Below the pieces are notes generated by a model that was not told the origin of the DNA, ran no database searches, and worked only from the letters and a program-made list of their open reading frames with translations. This document shows positions 53,499 through 62,409 of a stretch of 64,000 nt of DNA, piece after piece. Numbering within the stretch: position 1 is the first letter of the stretch; each line of letters begins with the position of its first letter. The DNA is from Daejeonella oryzae DSM 19973 (GTDB taxonomy: Bacteria > Bacteroidota > Bacteroidia > Sphingobacteriales > Sphingobacteriaceae). The stretch is from the NCBI RefSeq assembly GCF_000422945.1, contig NZ_AUHA01000003.1, positions 620,001 to 684,000 on the forward strand, read 5' to 3'. The position numbers were made by a program, and so were the translations under genes.

Positions 53499-53720
53499 TT
53501 AATATTCATCTTCATTAAAGAAGAAATCATCTTTTGTCGGATAATCCGGCCAAATCTCTTCGATATTTTCATAAGGCTCACCATCATCCTCAAGGGCCTG
53601 CAGGTTTTCAATTACTTCAACGGGAGCTCCGGAACGTATAGCGTAATCAATAAGCTCGTCTTTAGTAGCTGGCCATGGAGCGTCTTCTAAATGTGACGCT
53701 AATTCTAAAGTCCAATACAT
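53499..53720 (-). CDS. DUF2795 domain protein
   Basis: This acidic 73-residue protein matches the DUF2795 pattern: LASHLEDAPWPATKDELIDY followed by AIRSGAPVEVIENLQALEDDG and the acidic tail EEIWPDYPTKDDFFFNEDEY. DUF2795 proteins are small and single-domain in most Bacteroidota, with a proposed but unproven nucleic-acid or protein-binding role. It is a compact single gene with its own terminator, separated from the adenosyltransferase gene by 80 bases. No further function can be given. Confidence 0.85.
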   Translation of the reverse strand: MYWTLELASHLEDAPWPATKDELIDYAIRSGAPVEVIENLQALEDDGEPYENIEEIWPDYPTKDDFFFNEDEY

Positions 53721-53800
53721 ATTCTCAGAATTTTATAGTTAAATTTTGGCAAAAGTATAATAAATTAAATAAGATTATTAAAAATTTTTAAACATGTTTT

Positions 53801-54352
53801 TCAAACTCTCGGAATCCATTGATTTTCAGGCATCGAGGCATCAAAACATAGCTTTCTTGCTAAAACAAACAGGAAATCACTTAGGCGGTTTAGATAAATT
53901 GAAATTTTTTCATCTACAAAACTTTCTTCCGCTAAATGAACCGTTATACGCTCTGCCCTTCTGCAAACACATCTAGCAATATGGCAAAATGAAACTGAAG
54001 TACTTCCACCGGGTAAAATAAAATGTTTCAGATCGGGCAACTGCTCATTCATCCTGTCCATTTCAATTTCCAACAGCTCAATATCTTTTTCGTACAAGTC
54101 GGGAATTTTCATTTTTGATTTTTCAGGGTCCGAAGCAAGTGAAGATCCGATGGTGAATAATCTGTCCTGTATTTCTTTCAGGAGATCCCTGGTTTCATTT
54201 TTCAGATCGCCCTGGTCTCTGATCATACCTATGTATGAATTTAATTCATCCACAGTGCCATAACTTTCGATACGCAGATGATGTTTGGGCACACGTGTCC
54301 CGCCAATTAATGAAGTAAATCCCTTATCGCCTGTTTTAGTATAAATTTTCAT
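53801..54352 (-). CDS. Cob(I)yrinic acid a,c-diamide adenosyltransferase (PduO type)
   Basis: The 183-residue protein has the ATP-binding start KIYTKTGDKGFTSLIGGTRV, then RIESYGTVDELNSYIG and the C-terminal CVCRRAERIT and LNRLSDFLFVLAR, which are the PduO-type ATR signatures. It transfers the adenosyl group of ATP to cob(I)alamin to form coenzyme B12, for B12-dependent enzymes such as methylmalonyl-CoA mutase. No other cobalamin gene is in the window. Length is normal for the group. Confidence 0.93.
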   Translation of the reverse strand: MKIYTKTGDKGFTSLIGGTRVPKHHLRIESYGTVDELNSYIGMIRDQGDLKNETRDLLKEIQDRLFTIGSSLASDPEKSKMKIPDLYEKDIELLEIEMDRMNEQLPDLKHFILPGGSTSVSFCHIARCVCRRAERITVHLAEESFVDEKISIYLNRLSDFLFVLARKLCFDASMPENQWIPRV

Positions 54353-54494
54353 TCATTAACTTAATTTAATAACGGGATGATTTTGATGTGATTATATCCA
54401 ACCGTAAAGTATTAAAACTTCCGCTTTTACTGATAAAAAATAATGGAATTTTTTTGATCTCAATAAGCATTACAGTTATAAAATTTACCCTGAT

Positions 54495-55265
54495 TTAAAG
54501 CTGTTGATTATTGGATAGGTTGGTTGCACCACCGGTTAGTTCCGGATGATCTGAATTTATAATTTTGATCTGTTCGTTCATGTAATCGTTTTCGATTAAA
54601 CCATCCCGCATCCGGATGATCCGATGAGCGTGCTGAGCAATGTCTTCTTCATGAGTTACTATTATAATCGTATTCCCTTTTGCGTGGATATCTTCAAGTA
54701 AGCCCATTATTTCATCCGAAGTTTTTGAATCGAGGTTACCGGTGGGCTCATCTGCCAGAATAATAGAAGGATTGTTAATTAAGGCCCTTGCAATGGCTAC
54801 TCTTTGTCTTTGTCCTCCTGAAAGTTCATTTGGCTTATGACCAACCCTGTTACCCAGACCAACACTTTCAAGAGTTTTTTGAGCTCTCTCCTCTCTTTCC
54901 TCGCGATTTACACCTGCATAAACCAGAGGTAAAGCCACATTATCTAATGAAGATGATCGTGGAAGTAAATTAAAAGTTTGAAAAATAAATCCAATTTCCT
55001 TGTTCCGAACTTCTGCAAGTTCGTTATCACTCATTTCACTAACCTGTATTCCGTTTAGAATATATTCACCTTTGGTGGGAGTATCAAGGCAGCCTAAGAT
55101 ATTCATTAAAGTAGATTTTCCTGATCCGGAAGGGCCCATTAAAGCTACATATTCTCCTTTTTCGATATTCAATGTTACAGATTTCAGAGCGTGGATGGTT
55201 TCAGCTCCGATTATATATTTACGGCCAATATCTTTGATTGTGATTAAAGATTGTTTCTCGCTCAT
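54495..55265 (-). CDS. MacB/LolD-type ABC transporter ATP-binding protein
   Basis: This 256-residue ATPase has Walker [16 protein letters not shown] near residue 43, the signature [15 protein letters not shown] near 147, Walker [14 protein letters not shown] and the H-loop VTHEEDIA. It has the LolD/MacB/FtsE-type sequence and would work with an FtsX/MacB permease. The permease at 49933 is the nearest candidate, but five genes separate them, so pairing is inference. A C-terminal extension of about 30 residues ([19 protein letters not shown]) is unusual. Confidence 0.92.
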   Translation of the reverse strand: MSEKQSLITIKDIGRKYIIGAETIHALKSVTLNIEKGEYVALMGPSGSGKSTLMNILGCLDTPTKGEYILNGIQVSEMSDNELAEVRNKEIGFIFQTFNLLPRSSSLDNVALPLVYAGVNREEREERAQKTLESVGLGNRVGHKPNELSGGQRQRVAIARALINNPSIILADEPTGNLDSKTSDEIMGLLEDIHAKGNTIIIVTHEEDIAQHAHRIIRMRDGLIENDYMNEQIKIINSDHPELTGGATNLSNNQQL

Positions 55266-55332
55266 GTTTTGTTTTTTAGACTCTAAAGAAGCCGGAGATG
55301 TTACAGATTTTTAAATTGATAATTTGACGATT

Positions 55333-56163
55333 TTACGTTTCCAGAAATTCGTCTGTTTTTAATTCATCAATGGCTTCCTTACCCCCATTATATAAACCTG
55401 CCTGATAACTTTTTAATTTTTGATTTATGATATCGAAAACCTGATCTTTTAATGTTTCAGCATCTAAAATAGTTAGATTATCTGTTTCAATAGGTTTATG
55501 AACAAATACTTCGCTGACACCGGGCCTGGTTCCAAATTTACTTCCATCATCCCAGCATATTTTCCAGTTATTACATATAGTGACCGGAATTATTGGAATT
55601 TTTTGTTCGATTGCTAATCTGAAAGGGCCGTTTTTAAATGGATATAATTCTGGTGGATAATCATTAGAGATTAATCCCTCAGGAAAAATTGCAACAGTTA
55701 TTCCTTTTTGTAAATATTCCTCTGCCCGCTTAAAAGCCCTGTATGAAGAAAACTTACTGTTTCTGTTTAAAGGAATATCAATAGTTTTAAAATAAATTCC
55801 GGTAATAAAATTATCTAAAAGTTCATCTTTCCCCAAAAAAACAAAATTGCGTTTGCTAAGAAGAATAACAGTACTAATATCAAGATTCGAAGTATGGTTT
55901 GGACAAATTATGTACGGTTTATTCCAGTCAATCTCCTGCTCAAACTTAAACCGGTAAAATATTCCGGACAGAGAAGAAGTAAACAGGCTTAAAACATATC
56001 TCACCCTATTCATGCCATGAAATTTAACCGGAAGACGGGAATAATAATAAAGAAATGGATAAAGACTCGCAAAAACCAGTGCTACAATTATTTGATAATA
56101 ATATAAATGAGCTTTCTTCAGGAGTCTTTTCATGGCTATAAAAATAGAAAAATATGCCAGCAT
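55333..56163 (-). CDS. plsC: 1-acyl-sn-glycerol-3-phosphate acyltransferase
   Basis: This 276-residue PlsC-type acyltransferase has a membrane segment IIVALVFASLYPFLYYYS, the catalytic HX4D motif CPNHTSNLDIST near residue 88 and the acyl-acceptor motif FPEGLISND near residue 162. It makes phosphatidic acid from lysophosphatidic acid, or acts in a related acyl transfer. The longer ATG at 56163 is given; an ATG at 56133 (MKRLLKKAHLYYY) is equally possible, shortening the protein by ten residues. The plsC assignment is by motif and some members have other acceptors. Confidence 0.85.
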   Translation of the reverse strand: MLAYFSIFIAMKRLLKKAHLYYYQIIVALVFASLYPFLYYYSRLPVKFHGMNRVRYVLSLFTSSLSGIFYRFKFEQEIDWNKPYIICPNHTSNLDISTVILLSKRNFVFLGKDELLDNFITGIYFKTIDIPLNRNSKFSSYRAFKRAEEYLQKGITVAIFPEGLISNDYPPELYPFKNGPFRLAIEQKIPIIPVTICNNWKICWDDGSKFGTRPGVSEVFVHKPIETDNLTILDAETLKDQVFDIINQKLKSYQAGLYNGGKEAIDELKTDEFLET

Positions 56164-56261
56164 CTCAAGCCGGATAAACTTTGTTTAAAGTTCAGACAGG
56201 CGTTATTTAAAGCGTCGGCCAATTAAAACCCTTTCAGAAAAAATACTTACTTTCGCCACCT

Positions 56262-57257
56262 ATGGAAACTGTAGTGAGTGGTATCAGAAGCACTGGTAAA
56301 TTACATTTAGGAAATTATTATGGAGCAGTAAAAAACTTTGTGCAAATGCAGCATGAATTTAATTGCTTTTTCTTTATTGCTGATTATCATTCACTTACAA
56401 CACATCCTACTCCTTCGGATCTTCATGGAAATGTTAAACAGGTTTTAATAGAATATCTTGCTGCCGGAATTGATCCGGAAAAGGCTACCATTTATGTTCA
56501 GTCTGATGTACCTGAAATAGCTGAGCTGTATTTATATCTCAATATGAATGCTTATATGGGAGAATTGGAACGCAGTGCTTCATTTAAAGATAAAGTAAGA
56601 TCACACCCTGATAATGTAAATGCAGGTTTATTAACCTACCCGGTTTTAATGGCTGCTGATATTTTAATTCATAAAGCAACGAAAGTTCCGGTTGGGAAAG
56701 ATCAGGAGCAGCATCTGGAAATGGCCAGAACTTTTGCTAACCGGTTTAACAGATTGTACTCTAACGAGTATTTTCCAGAACCATATGCCTTTAATTTCAG
56801 CAATAATCTGGTAAAAATTCCCGGATTGGATGGAAAAGGTAAAATGGGAAAATCAGAAGGCGAAGCGAATGCGGTTTATCTTTCTGATTCACCGGAAGTA
56901 ATTCGCAAAAAGGTTATGCGGGCGGTAACAGATGCCGGCCCAACGGTAGAAAATCAGGAAAAACCAGAAGCAGTTAAAAATCTTTTCGATCTGATGAATG
57001 TTGTTTCATCAGCCGATACGCTACAGCATTTCGATCAGCTTTATAATTCCTGCCAAATCAGATATGGTGATATGAAAAAACAGCTGAGTGAAGATATGAT
57101 TATTGCTACCGAACCAATGCGCCAGCGAATTAATGACATTGCAGGCGATAGTTCGTATTTACGCCAGGTAGCTCGTCACGGAGCTTTAAAAGCACGCGAA
57201 AGTGCTTCTAAAACCATTAAAGAAGTTAGGGAAATTATAGGCTTTAGAAATTTCTAA
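56262..57257 (+). CDS. trpS: Tryptophanyl-tRNA synthetase
   Basis: This 331-residue class I synthetase charges tRNA-Trp. The HIGH region appears as STGKLHLGNYYGAVKN at the start, the motif PVGKDQEQHLEMART near residue 148 marks the tryptophan-binding fold, and the KMSKS loop is GKMGKSEGEANAV near residue 194. The protein length and C-terminal helices (EVREIIGFRNF) fit TrpRS. It starts a plus-strand run that continues with a deoxynucleoside kinase, a small DUF5808 gene and kdsB. Confidence 0.97.
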   Translation: METVVSGIRSTGKLHLGNYYGAVKNFVQMQHEFNCFFFIADYHSLTTHPTPSDLHGNVKQVLIEYLAAGIDPEKATIYVQSDVPEIAELYLYLNMNAYMGELERSASFKDKVRSHPDNVNAGLLTYPVLMAADILIHKATKVPVGKDQEQHLEMARTFANRFNRLYSNEYFPEPYAFNFSNNLVKIPGLDGKGKMGKSEGEANAVYLSDSPEVIRKKVMRAVTDAGPTVENQEKPEAVKNLFDLMNVVSSADTLQHFDQLYNSCQIRYGDMKKQLSEDMIIATEPMRQRINDIAGDSSYLRQVARHGALKARESASKTIKEVREIIGFRNF

Positions 57258-57318
57258 ATCTTCAACAGACTCTCAAAATTATCTAATCAAATATCATCAT
57301 CATTATATAACTTAATTC

Positions 57319-57933
57319 ATGCACATTGCTATCGTTGGAAATATTGGAGCCGGAAAAACAACATTAACCGAATTGCTGGCCAAACATTTGGGTTATGAAC
57401 CTCAGTTTGAGGCCGTGGATAATAATCCTTACCTGGAAGATTTTTACGGAGATATGAAAAGGTGGAGCTTTAATCTGCAGATTTATTTTTTAAACAGCCG
57501 TTTTCAGCAAATCATGGAAATCCAGAATAATAACAAGAACATAATTCAGGACAGAACCATTTATGAAGATGCGTATATTTTTGCCGAGAACCTGCATGAT
57601 ATGGGCTTAATGACATCCCGCGACTATGAAAATTATCGTGCAATTTTCGACAATATTACCTCATTTATCAAACCTCCGGATCTGTTAATTTATTTAAAAG
57701 CATCGGTTCCAACCTTGGTAAATAATATTCAACGAAGGGGTCGCGAGTATGAAGCAGGAATCAGGATTGATTACTTATCCAAACTAAACGAAAAATACAA
57801 AAACTGGATGGATCATTACACAGCCGGGAAATTATTGGTTTTAGATAAAGATAATTTAGATTTTGCCAACAATCCCGAAGATCTGGGTTTTGTAATTCAA
57901 AGTATAGACAGAGAGATACACGGATTATTTTAA
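57319..57933 (+). CDS. Deoxynucleoside kinase
   Basis: This 204-residue dNK-family protein has the P-loop GNIGAGKTTLTELLAKHLG at residues 7-25, YLEDFYGDMKRWSF, the motif QDRTIYEDAYIF near residue 76 and the lid RRGREYEAGI near residue 138. It phosphorylates deoxynucleosides, probably deoxyadenosine/deoxyguanosine as in the Bacteroidota and Gram-positive dAK/dGK groups. Nucleoside preference is not assigned. It precedes the small DUF5808 gene by 22 bases and kdsB, so the three are likely co-transcribed. Confidence 0.92.
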   Translation: MHIAIVGNIGAGKTTLTELLAKHLGYEPQFEAVDNNPYLEDFYGDMKRWSFNLQIYFLNSRFQQIMEIQNNNKNIIQDRTIYEDAYIFAENLHDMGLMTSRDYENYRAIFDNITSFIKPPDLLIYLKASVPTLVNNIQRRGREYEAGIRIDYLSKLNEKYKNWMDHYTAGKLLVLDKDNLDFANNPEDLGFVIQSIDREIHGLF

Positions 57934-57955
57934 ATTATCTAAAGCATCAACTTAT

Positions 57956-58141
57956 ATGAATAATAATAATCCCATGCATTGGAAATTGGGAATATTTTAT
58001 TACAATAAAAATGATTATCGATTTTTAGTTCCGAAGCAAATTGAGAGCCTGGGCTATACAATTAATTTTGCTCATAAAAATGCTGTTATTGGGTTTTGCC
58101 TGATTTTAATAGTGATACTCTATAGCATATACTTTTTTTAA
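57956..58141 (+). CDS. Small DUF5808-type membrane protein
   Basis: The 61-residue protein reads NPMHWKLGIFYYNKNDYRFLVPKQ, cut here to its key elements WKLGIFYYNKND and FLVPKQIESLGYTINFAHKN, followed by a single C-terminal membrane helix FCLILIVILYSIYFF. The WK-GIFYYN-x-D-R-x-FVPK pattern matches the DUF5808 domain. Its role is unknown. It sits between the deoxynucleoside kinase (22-base gap) and kdsB (3-base gap), which suggests translational coupling with kdsB. Confidence 0.8.
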   Translation: MNNNNPMHWKLGIFYYNKNDYRFLVPKQIESLGYTINFAHKNAVIGFCLILIVILYSIYFF

Positions 58142-58144
58142 AAG

Positions 58145-58897
58145 ATGAAAATTCTAGGAATTATTCCCGCACGATTTGCATCTACCCGTTTACCGGGCAA
58201 ACCTCTGCTTGATATTGGAGGTAAGTCTATGATTAAACGGGTTTACGAACAGGCTTGCAAATCAAAATTTTTAACAGATGTAATTGTTGCCACAGACGAT
58301 TACCGAATTGCAGATCATGTTAAACTATTTGGCGGTAAAGCGGAGCTAACATCAGTTTCTCATCAAAGCGGAACTGACAGATGTGCAGAAGTATCAAATA
58401 ATTATCCGGAGTATGATATTATTATAAATATTCAGGGCGATGAGCCTTTTATTGATCCCGGACAAATTGATCTCTTATGTAACTCATTTAATGATGCGAG
58501 TGTTTCTTTGGCTACGCTCATTAAATTGATAAATAATCCAGAAGAGCTTTTTGATCCCAATATTCCTAAGGTTATTGTAAATAAACTGGGGCAGGCTATT
58601 TATTTCAGCCGTGCAGCCCTTCCCTATTACCGTGGATCAGAACCTTCTAACTGGCTTAACATACATCCATACTTTAAACACATTGGAATTTATGGTTACA
58701 GAAATTTTGCCTTAAAATTGATAACGGAATTACCGGTATCTTCACTTGAAAAAGCAGAATCTCTGGAACAATTAAGATGGTTAGAAAACGGTTTAACTAT
58801 TTATGTTTCAGAAACTAATTTCGAAAGCCTTTCTATTGATACCCCTCTGGATCTTGAAAAAGCAATCAAACAAATTGAATCCAACACTGGCATTTAG
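58145..58897 (+). CDS. kdsB: 3-deoxy-manno-octulosonate cytidylyltransferase
   Basis: KdsB activates KDO as CMP-KDO for LPS synthesis. The 250-residue protein has the start GIIPARFASTRLPGKPL with the CTP-binding Arg/Lys residues, then GGKSMIKRVYEQA, NIQGDEPFIDPGQID near residue 97, and HIGIYGYRNFAL near residue 178. Length is normal. It follows the DUF5808 gene by 3 bases and the group upstream. With the heptose kinase at 48917, this supports an LPS-bearing Gram-negative. Confidence 0.96.
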   Translation: MKILGIIPARFASTRLPGKPLLDIGGKSMIKRVYEQACKSKFLTDVIVATDDYRIADHVKLFGGKAELTSVSHQSGTDRCAEVSNNYPEYDIIINIQGDEPFIDPGQIDLLCNSFNDASVSLATLIKLINNPEELFDPNIPKVIVNKLGQAIYFSRAALPYYRGSEPSNWLNIHPYFKHIGIYGYRNFALKLITELPVSSLEKAESLEQLRWLENGLTIYVSETNFESLSIDTPLDLEKAIKQIESNTGI

Positions 58898-58962
58898 CTT
58901 TTTACCTGATTTTTAAAACAGTTAAGGAGCAGGCCTGTTTATTGAGAAACAAGATTCAATAC

Positions 58963-59514
58963 ATGCAAAAGTTACTTAACATTCTTTGCATCATCCTATT
59001 TATAAGCATAAATTTTTCCTGTAACGTAGATGAAAATGATGCCGATAATAAGCCATTAACTAATCTCAATGAGGATAAACTGGATGATGATGCGAAGAAT
59101 TTTCTTAAATCAGCGGCTCAAATTTTAATTTTTGAAATTGAATTAGGCAAATTGGGCACAACCAAAAGTATTAACCCAAAGATAAAATCCTTTGCCTCTG
59201 ATATGGTGGCTGAAAATACACGAACGTATAATGAGCTTAAAAAAATATCTGCTGAAAACCGTTTGTTATTGCCCATAGATCCGGATAAAGATCAAGCAAA
59301 AAAGTTAAAAGATCTGAGTGAACTGAACAGAAAGTCCTTCGAAGTTGCCTATCTCAAACATTCTTTAAAAAATCATTCCCTGGCAATTAACCTTTATCAA
59401 AAAGCTGTTGAAAATAGAAACAAATCAATTAACTCATTTGCAATCAACAAAACACAAAATCTTAAAAAATCTTTATTAACAGCCAATAAAACTTATAAAA
59501 GCTTGCAAAACTAA
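58963..59514 (+). CDS. DUF4142 lipoprotein
   Basis: I chose the ATG at 58963 because it opens a lipoprotein signal with the lipobox INFSC (Cys 20); a TTG at 58942 is seven codons upstream. The mature part is a four-helix-bundle-like DUF4142 domain: DDDAKNFLKSAAQILIFEIE, then IKSFASDMVAENTRTYNELK and LKDLSELNRKSFEVAYLKHS. DUF4142 is related in shape to ferritin-like or exosporium proteins and its role is unknown, possibly periplasmic stress. It stands alone. Confidence 0.88.
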   Translation: MQKLLNILCIILFISINFSCNVDENDADNKPLTNLNEDKLDDDAKNFLKSAAQILIFEIELGKLGTTKSINPKIKSFASDMVAENTRTYNELKKISAENRLLLPIDPDKDQAKKLKDLSELNRKSFEVAYLKHSLKNHSLAINLYQKAVENRNKSINSFAINKTQNLKKSLLTANKTYKSLQN

Positions 59515-59535
59515 TTTTTATGGGCAATTATATTT

Positions 59536-60648
59536 TTACTGCATGGCTGTAAAACCTGCCAATTCCTTATCAATTCGCTCGTTCCAAATCTTTTGCATGG
59601 CCGGGTTAGATCCATTTTGTGTTTCTGAATCATAGAGTTTCTGCATTTTATCCAGCTCCCGAAGTGATTCGATATATTCAAAAGAAATGATTCCTTCGTA
59701 GTTTGCTACGGTTATTTGTTCCTTCAAGAGCTTACTTTTAAATCTTTCAGATATTATTTTCACGATATCAAAATGCCTTTGCTCGTGGTTAAGTGTATAA
59801 CTATTCCGTGCAAAATCTTTCACCCATGAAAAACTGCGAACTAAATAAACTTTGAGATTTATATTAAGTTCTACAATACTATTCACCAGCTCATTTTTAC
59901 TGTCAACTGCAAAAAAAGAGAAAATAGTAGCAGCATAATTACCTCCGGTTACAGGCTTGCTTTTAAAATCCAACCATGTGAGAGGATTTTTAGAATTATA
60001 AAATAAAGTATCTACAGCTTCATTATTAATATAATTTTTGAAATTGAACTTTACGCCTATTGCCAAATTTTCATCACTTTTTGACTGCGAATTAATCCAG
60101 GTGTTAAAGTAAATAAGCGATTGAGAAATAGCTTTGGCGAGTGCGTTAGTGGCTGCAAAATTATCGTTTAAGGAACGGGTATATGAAACCTTAGCCTTGT
60201 ATTCTATCAGTTTGATGTATTCTCCATCTCTGTTAAATTCAAAAGAAAAATGAATATCTAAATCTCCGGCAGCAGCGTTTTTTCCCTGACTTATTTCCGC
60301 TATGTTGTATTTGTAAACCCGTATCGATACCGGTCTTAAAGACATATTTTGATTAATACTTTTTTCAACATATTTCATCAAGGAGGTTTTAAAACCATTT
60401 TTTAAATCAAATATTACATGCTGGTTTGGATTGCCCTGAAATAATAATTTAGCAACTCCTGACTGATTAAGACGCTCATCGATGATTTTTTCAATATAAA
60501 ACTCTGTTGGAGTAATACTTTTTTTTGGCATCGGCAACTCAATAACCTGAGCCTGAGAATTATTCATCCCAAACAGTAAAAAACTGCTTATTAATACTGC
60601 ATAAATTCTGTAATATTTAATTTTTATCCAATCTGTAAAATGCCTCAT
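59536..60648 (-). CDS. DUF922-like secreted metallopeptidase-like protein
   Basis: I chose the ATG at 60648, which opens a signal-like stretch RIYAVLISSFLLFGM ending near SQAQ; an ATG at 60765 adds 39 residues. The protein of about 370 residues has an N-terminal region of unknown fold and a C-terminal part with the DUF922 pattern: NPLTWLDFKSKPVTGGNYA near residue 225 and LNHEQRHFDIVKI near residue 287. The HEQRH segment fits an HExxH zinc site. DUF922 proteins are proposed Zn-dependent secreted proteases. No protease activity is shown. It is divergent from the phosphatase gene at 60830 across about 180 bases. Confidence 0.78.
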   Translation of the reverse strand: MRHFTDWIKIKYYRIYAVLISSFLLFGMNNSQAQVIELPMPKKSITPTEFYIEKIIDERLNQSGVAKLLFQGNPNQHVIFDLKNGFKTSLMKYVEKSINQNMSLRPVSIRVYKYNIAEISQGKNAAAGDLDIHFSFEFNRDGEYIKLIEYKAKVSYTRSLNDNFAATNALAKAISQSLIYFNTWINSQSKSDENLAIGVKFNFKNYINNEAVDTLFYNSKNPLTWLDFKSKPVTGGNYAATIFSFFAVDSKNELVNSIVELNINLKVYLVRSFSWVKDFARNSYTLNHEQRHFDIVKIISERFKSKLLKEQITVANYEGIISFEYIESLRELDKMQKLYDSETQNGSNPAMQKIWNERIDKELAGFTAMQ

Positions 60649-60753
60649 TAATTGAAAAAACAGAAATCCAAAATACTTATTTACTGTTGTATAACTTAAA
60701 CATATGCTAATCACTGTCATATTATTTGTAATACAATAAAACGTTAGAATAAG

Positions 60754-60804
60754 AACGAATAACATTCGTTATTCAAATTAAGTCTAAAAACTAACCTATT
60801 AGTT
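60754..60804. promoter_or_regulatory. Two short palindromes in the divergent DUF922/phosphatase gap
   Basis: AACGAAT-AAC-ATTCGTT at 60754-60770 and AACTAA-CCTA-TTAGTT at 60789-60804 are each perfect. Both are short and could be operators of a divergent promoter pair. Confidence 0.35.
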
Positions 60805-60829
60805 ATTTATTCTATTCCATAACAGTGCA

Positions 60830-61816
60830 ATGAAAAATTTTAAGTTTGTATTCCTCATATATATATCCGTTGTCTTTTTTGCATGTAAAAAAGATAAAGA
60901 AACAAAATCCCCGGTTCTTCCTGCCATTACTTCTTCAGAGTATAAAAATGATCTGTTATTTATAAACCGGGCAGATTTTCAAATACTTACCAGCGAGCCC
61001 GCGGAATTTAGTTCAGATGATACATTGATCGATATCTCTATTGATGGTTTAATTAAAAGGATTACTTCTGCTGAAGTTGTCCCTATAAATATAACCTGGA
61101 AAAATTCTGGTAATAAACTTACGATCTATGCAGTTGGGGCAACTGATGATAGTTTTGATGCACCTTATGCCAGGTTTCACGGTGCCTTAGCTACAGATAG
61201 TTATTCGGCTTTACAGGCAGGTTGGGAAACACTTAGAAAACTTCCGTTTTCTCAGGAGACATATGTTATAGTCTTGAGACATGCTGATGCTGATCTCGGA
61301 AGAGATTATTCTATCAGTCCAACAGATCAGGGGCCGCCTGAATGGTGGAAATCATGTGATCCGGATTTAGCCAGGCAGTTAAATCAAACAGGAATCATAC
61401 GATCCACAGAACTGGGCAATATATTCAGAGATTTAGATTATTCATTTGCACGGGTTATTAGCAGTGAATTTTGCCGTTCTGTAAAAACAGCGGAACTCAT
61501 CAACGCCGGTCCGACTATTCAGATTGATGGGCGATTGAATCACCCATCATATAATAAGTCGGGATTAGGTGCCTTTGTGGGAATGAAAGAGCTTGTGCAA
61601 GAATTTCCGGTAGACAATAAAATGTCTTTAATTGTCACTCATCATCCTGTTAATGAGATAAGAACAGCGATTGCTCCGGGATTTCCTCAGGTTAGTCCTT
61701 TCAGCTGGACTGGTGGTTATATTATCAAAGTCGATCCTGATAAATCAATTAGCTATCAGGGAGCAGTTTCATTTGGAATGTTTAAATACTGGAGAAATTT
61801 AAAACTCAAAAGATAA
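60830..61816 (+). CDS. Lipoprotein histidine phosphatase with N-terminal beta domain
   Basis: A lipoprotein signal has the lipobox FFAC (Cys 19). Residues about 25-130 form a small beta domain with FINRADFQILTSEP. The histidine phosphatase core follows: catalytic YVIVLRHADADLG near residue 145, the phosphate-pocket Arg in SSEFCRSVKTAEL near 217 and the second catalytic His in VTHHPVNEI near 270. These are the RH, R and H residues of the branch-1/2 phosphoglycerate mutase-like superfamily. A secreted phosphatase of unknown substrate. It ends in a clear terminator. Confidence 0.85.
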   Translation: MKNFKFVFLIYISVVFFACKKDKETKSPVLPAITSSEYKNDLLFINRADFQILTSEPAEFSSDDTLIDISIDGLIKRITSAEVVPINITWKNSGNKLTIYAVGATDDSFDAPYARFHGALATDSYSALQAGWETLRKLPFSQETYVIVLRHADADLGRDYSISPTDQGPPEWWKSCDPDLARQLNQTGIIRSTELGNIFRDLDYSFARVISSEFCRSVKTAELINAGPTIQIDGRLNHPSYNKSGLGAFVGMKELVQEFPVDNKMSLIVTHHPVNEIRTAIAPGFPQVSPFSWTGGYIIKVDPDKSISYQGAVSFGMFKYWRNLKLKR

Positions 61817-61840
61817 TACCGCTGAAAAATTGGTCATAAA

Positions 61841-61870
61841 AAAAGCTTATTCTGGACAGAATAAGCTTTT
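61841..61870. terminator. Bidirectional terminator
   Basis: Perfect 14-bp arms AAAAGCTTATTCTG and complement with a 2-base loop between convergent genes, with A/T-rich flanks. Confidence 0.9.
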
Positions 61871-61888
61871 CAATTTAAGCAGGTTAAA

Positions 61889-62206
61889 TTATAAAATCAG
61901 AATCAATAATAAGATAATGATAATGATAGCTCCAACAGAAAGATAAACCCCACCTGAAGTAGCTGCTGCTTCTTTTTTCATTTGAACCAATTCTTTACGA
62001 AGATCTTTACGTTCCTGACGTGATAAGTTAGACTTATCCATCTCTTTGATCTCTAAAACTCTTTGCTCAATGTTTTGCAAACGAACAATTTGTTGTTCAG
62101 TTAAAGGAGCTTTATCCTTTTTTGAACTTGTTTCATTCGCCATTACTGCCGGAGAAACCACAGTAAACATTATGGCCATAGCCAATAAGTAAATTTTCTT
62201 TTTCAT
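61889..62206 (-). CDS. Small secreted coiled-coil membrane-anchored protein
   Basis: I chose the ATG at 62206 (MKKKIYLLAMAIMFTVV) because it opens a signal peptide ending near VMANE; an ATG at 62233 adds nine residues. The 80-residue mature part is a charged coiled coil (QQIVRLQNIEQRVLEIKEMD, then SRQERKDLRKELVQMKKEA) followed by a C-terminal hydrophobic helix VYLSVGAIIIIILLLILIL. The N-terminal signal and C-terminal helix suggest a hairpin in the inner membrane or a periplasmic stalk. I do not recognise the family with confidence. Confidence 0.72.
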   Translation of the reverse strand: MKKKIYLLAMAIMFTVVSPAVMANETSSKKDKAPLTEQQIVRLQNIEQRVLEIKEMDKSNLSRQERKDLRKELVQMKKEAAATSGGVYLSVGAIIIIILLLILIL

Positions 62207-62409
62207 GCGTTTTAAGTTTAGATTGTTTAACAAGAAATAATAAGATCAGTTTGAAAGAAAATTTAATCTTACAACAATTATATAACAAATATCAGTCCAT
62301 AAGATGTGTCAGCATGATCTCATATTTGTTGAAACACAACTAATTTATAATTCTTTGGCTTCCGGAGGGTTAAATTGCACTAGGGATAATTAAGGCTATC
62401 ATTTTAAAT

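Noticed and set aside
49933-55265. MacB permease at 49933 and ATPase at 54495 as one transporter operon
   Set aside because: Five or more genes on both strands lie between them, so a single operon is excluded; functional pairing stays possible.
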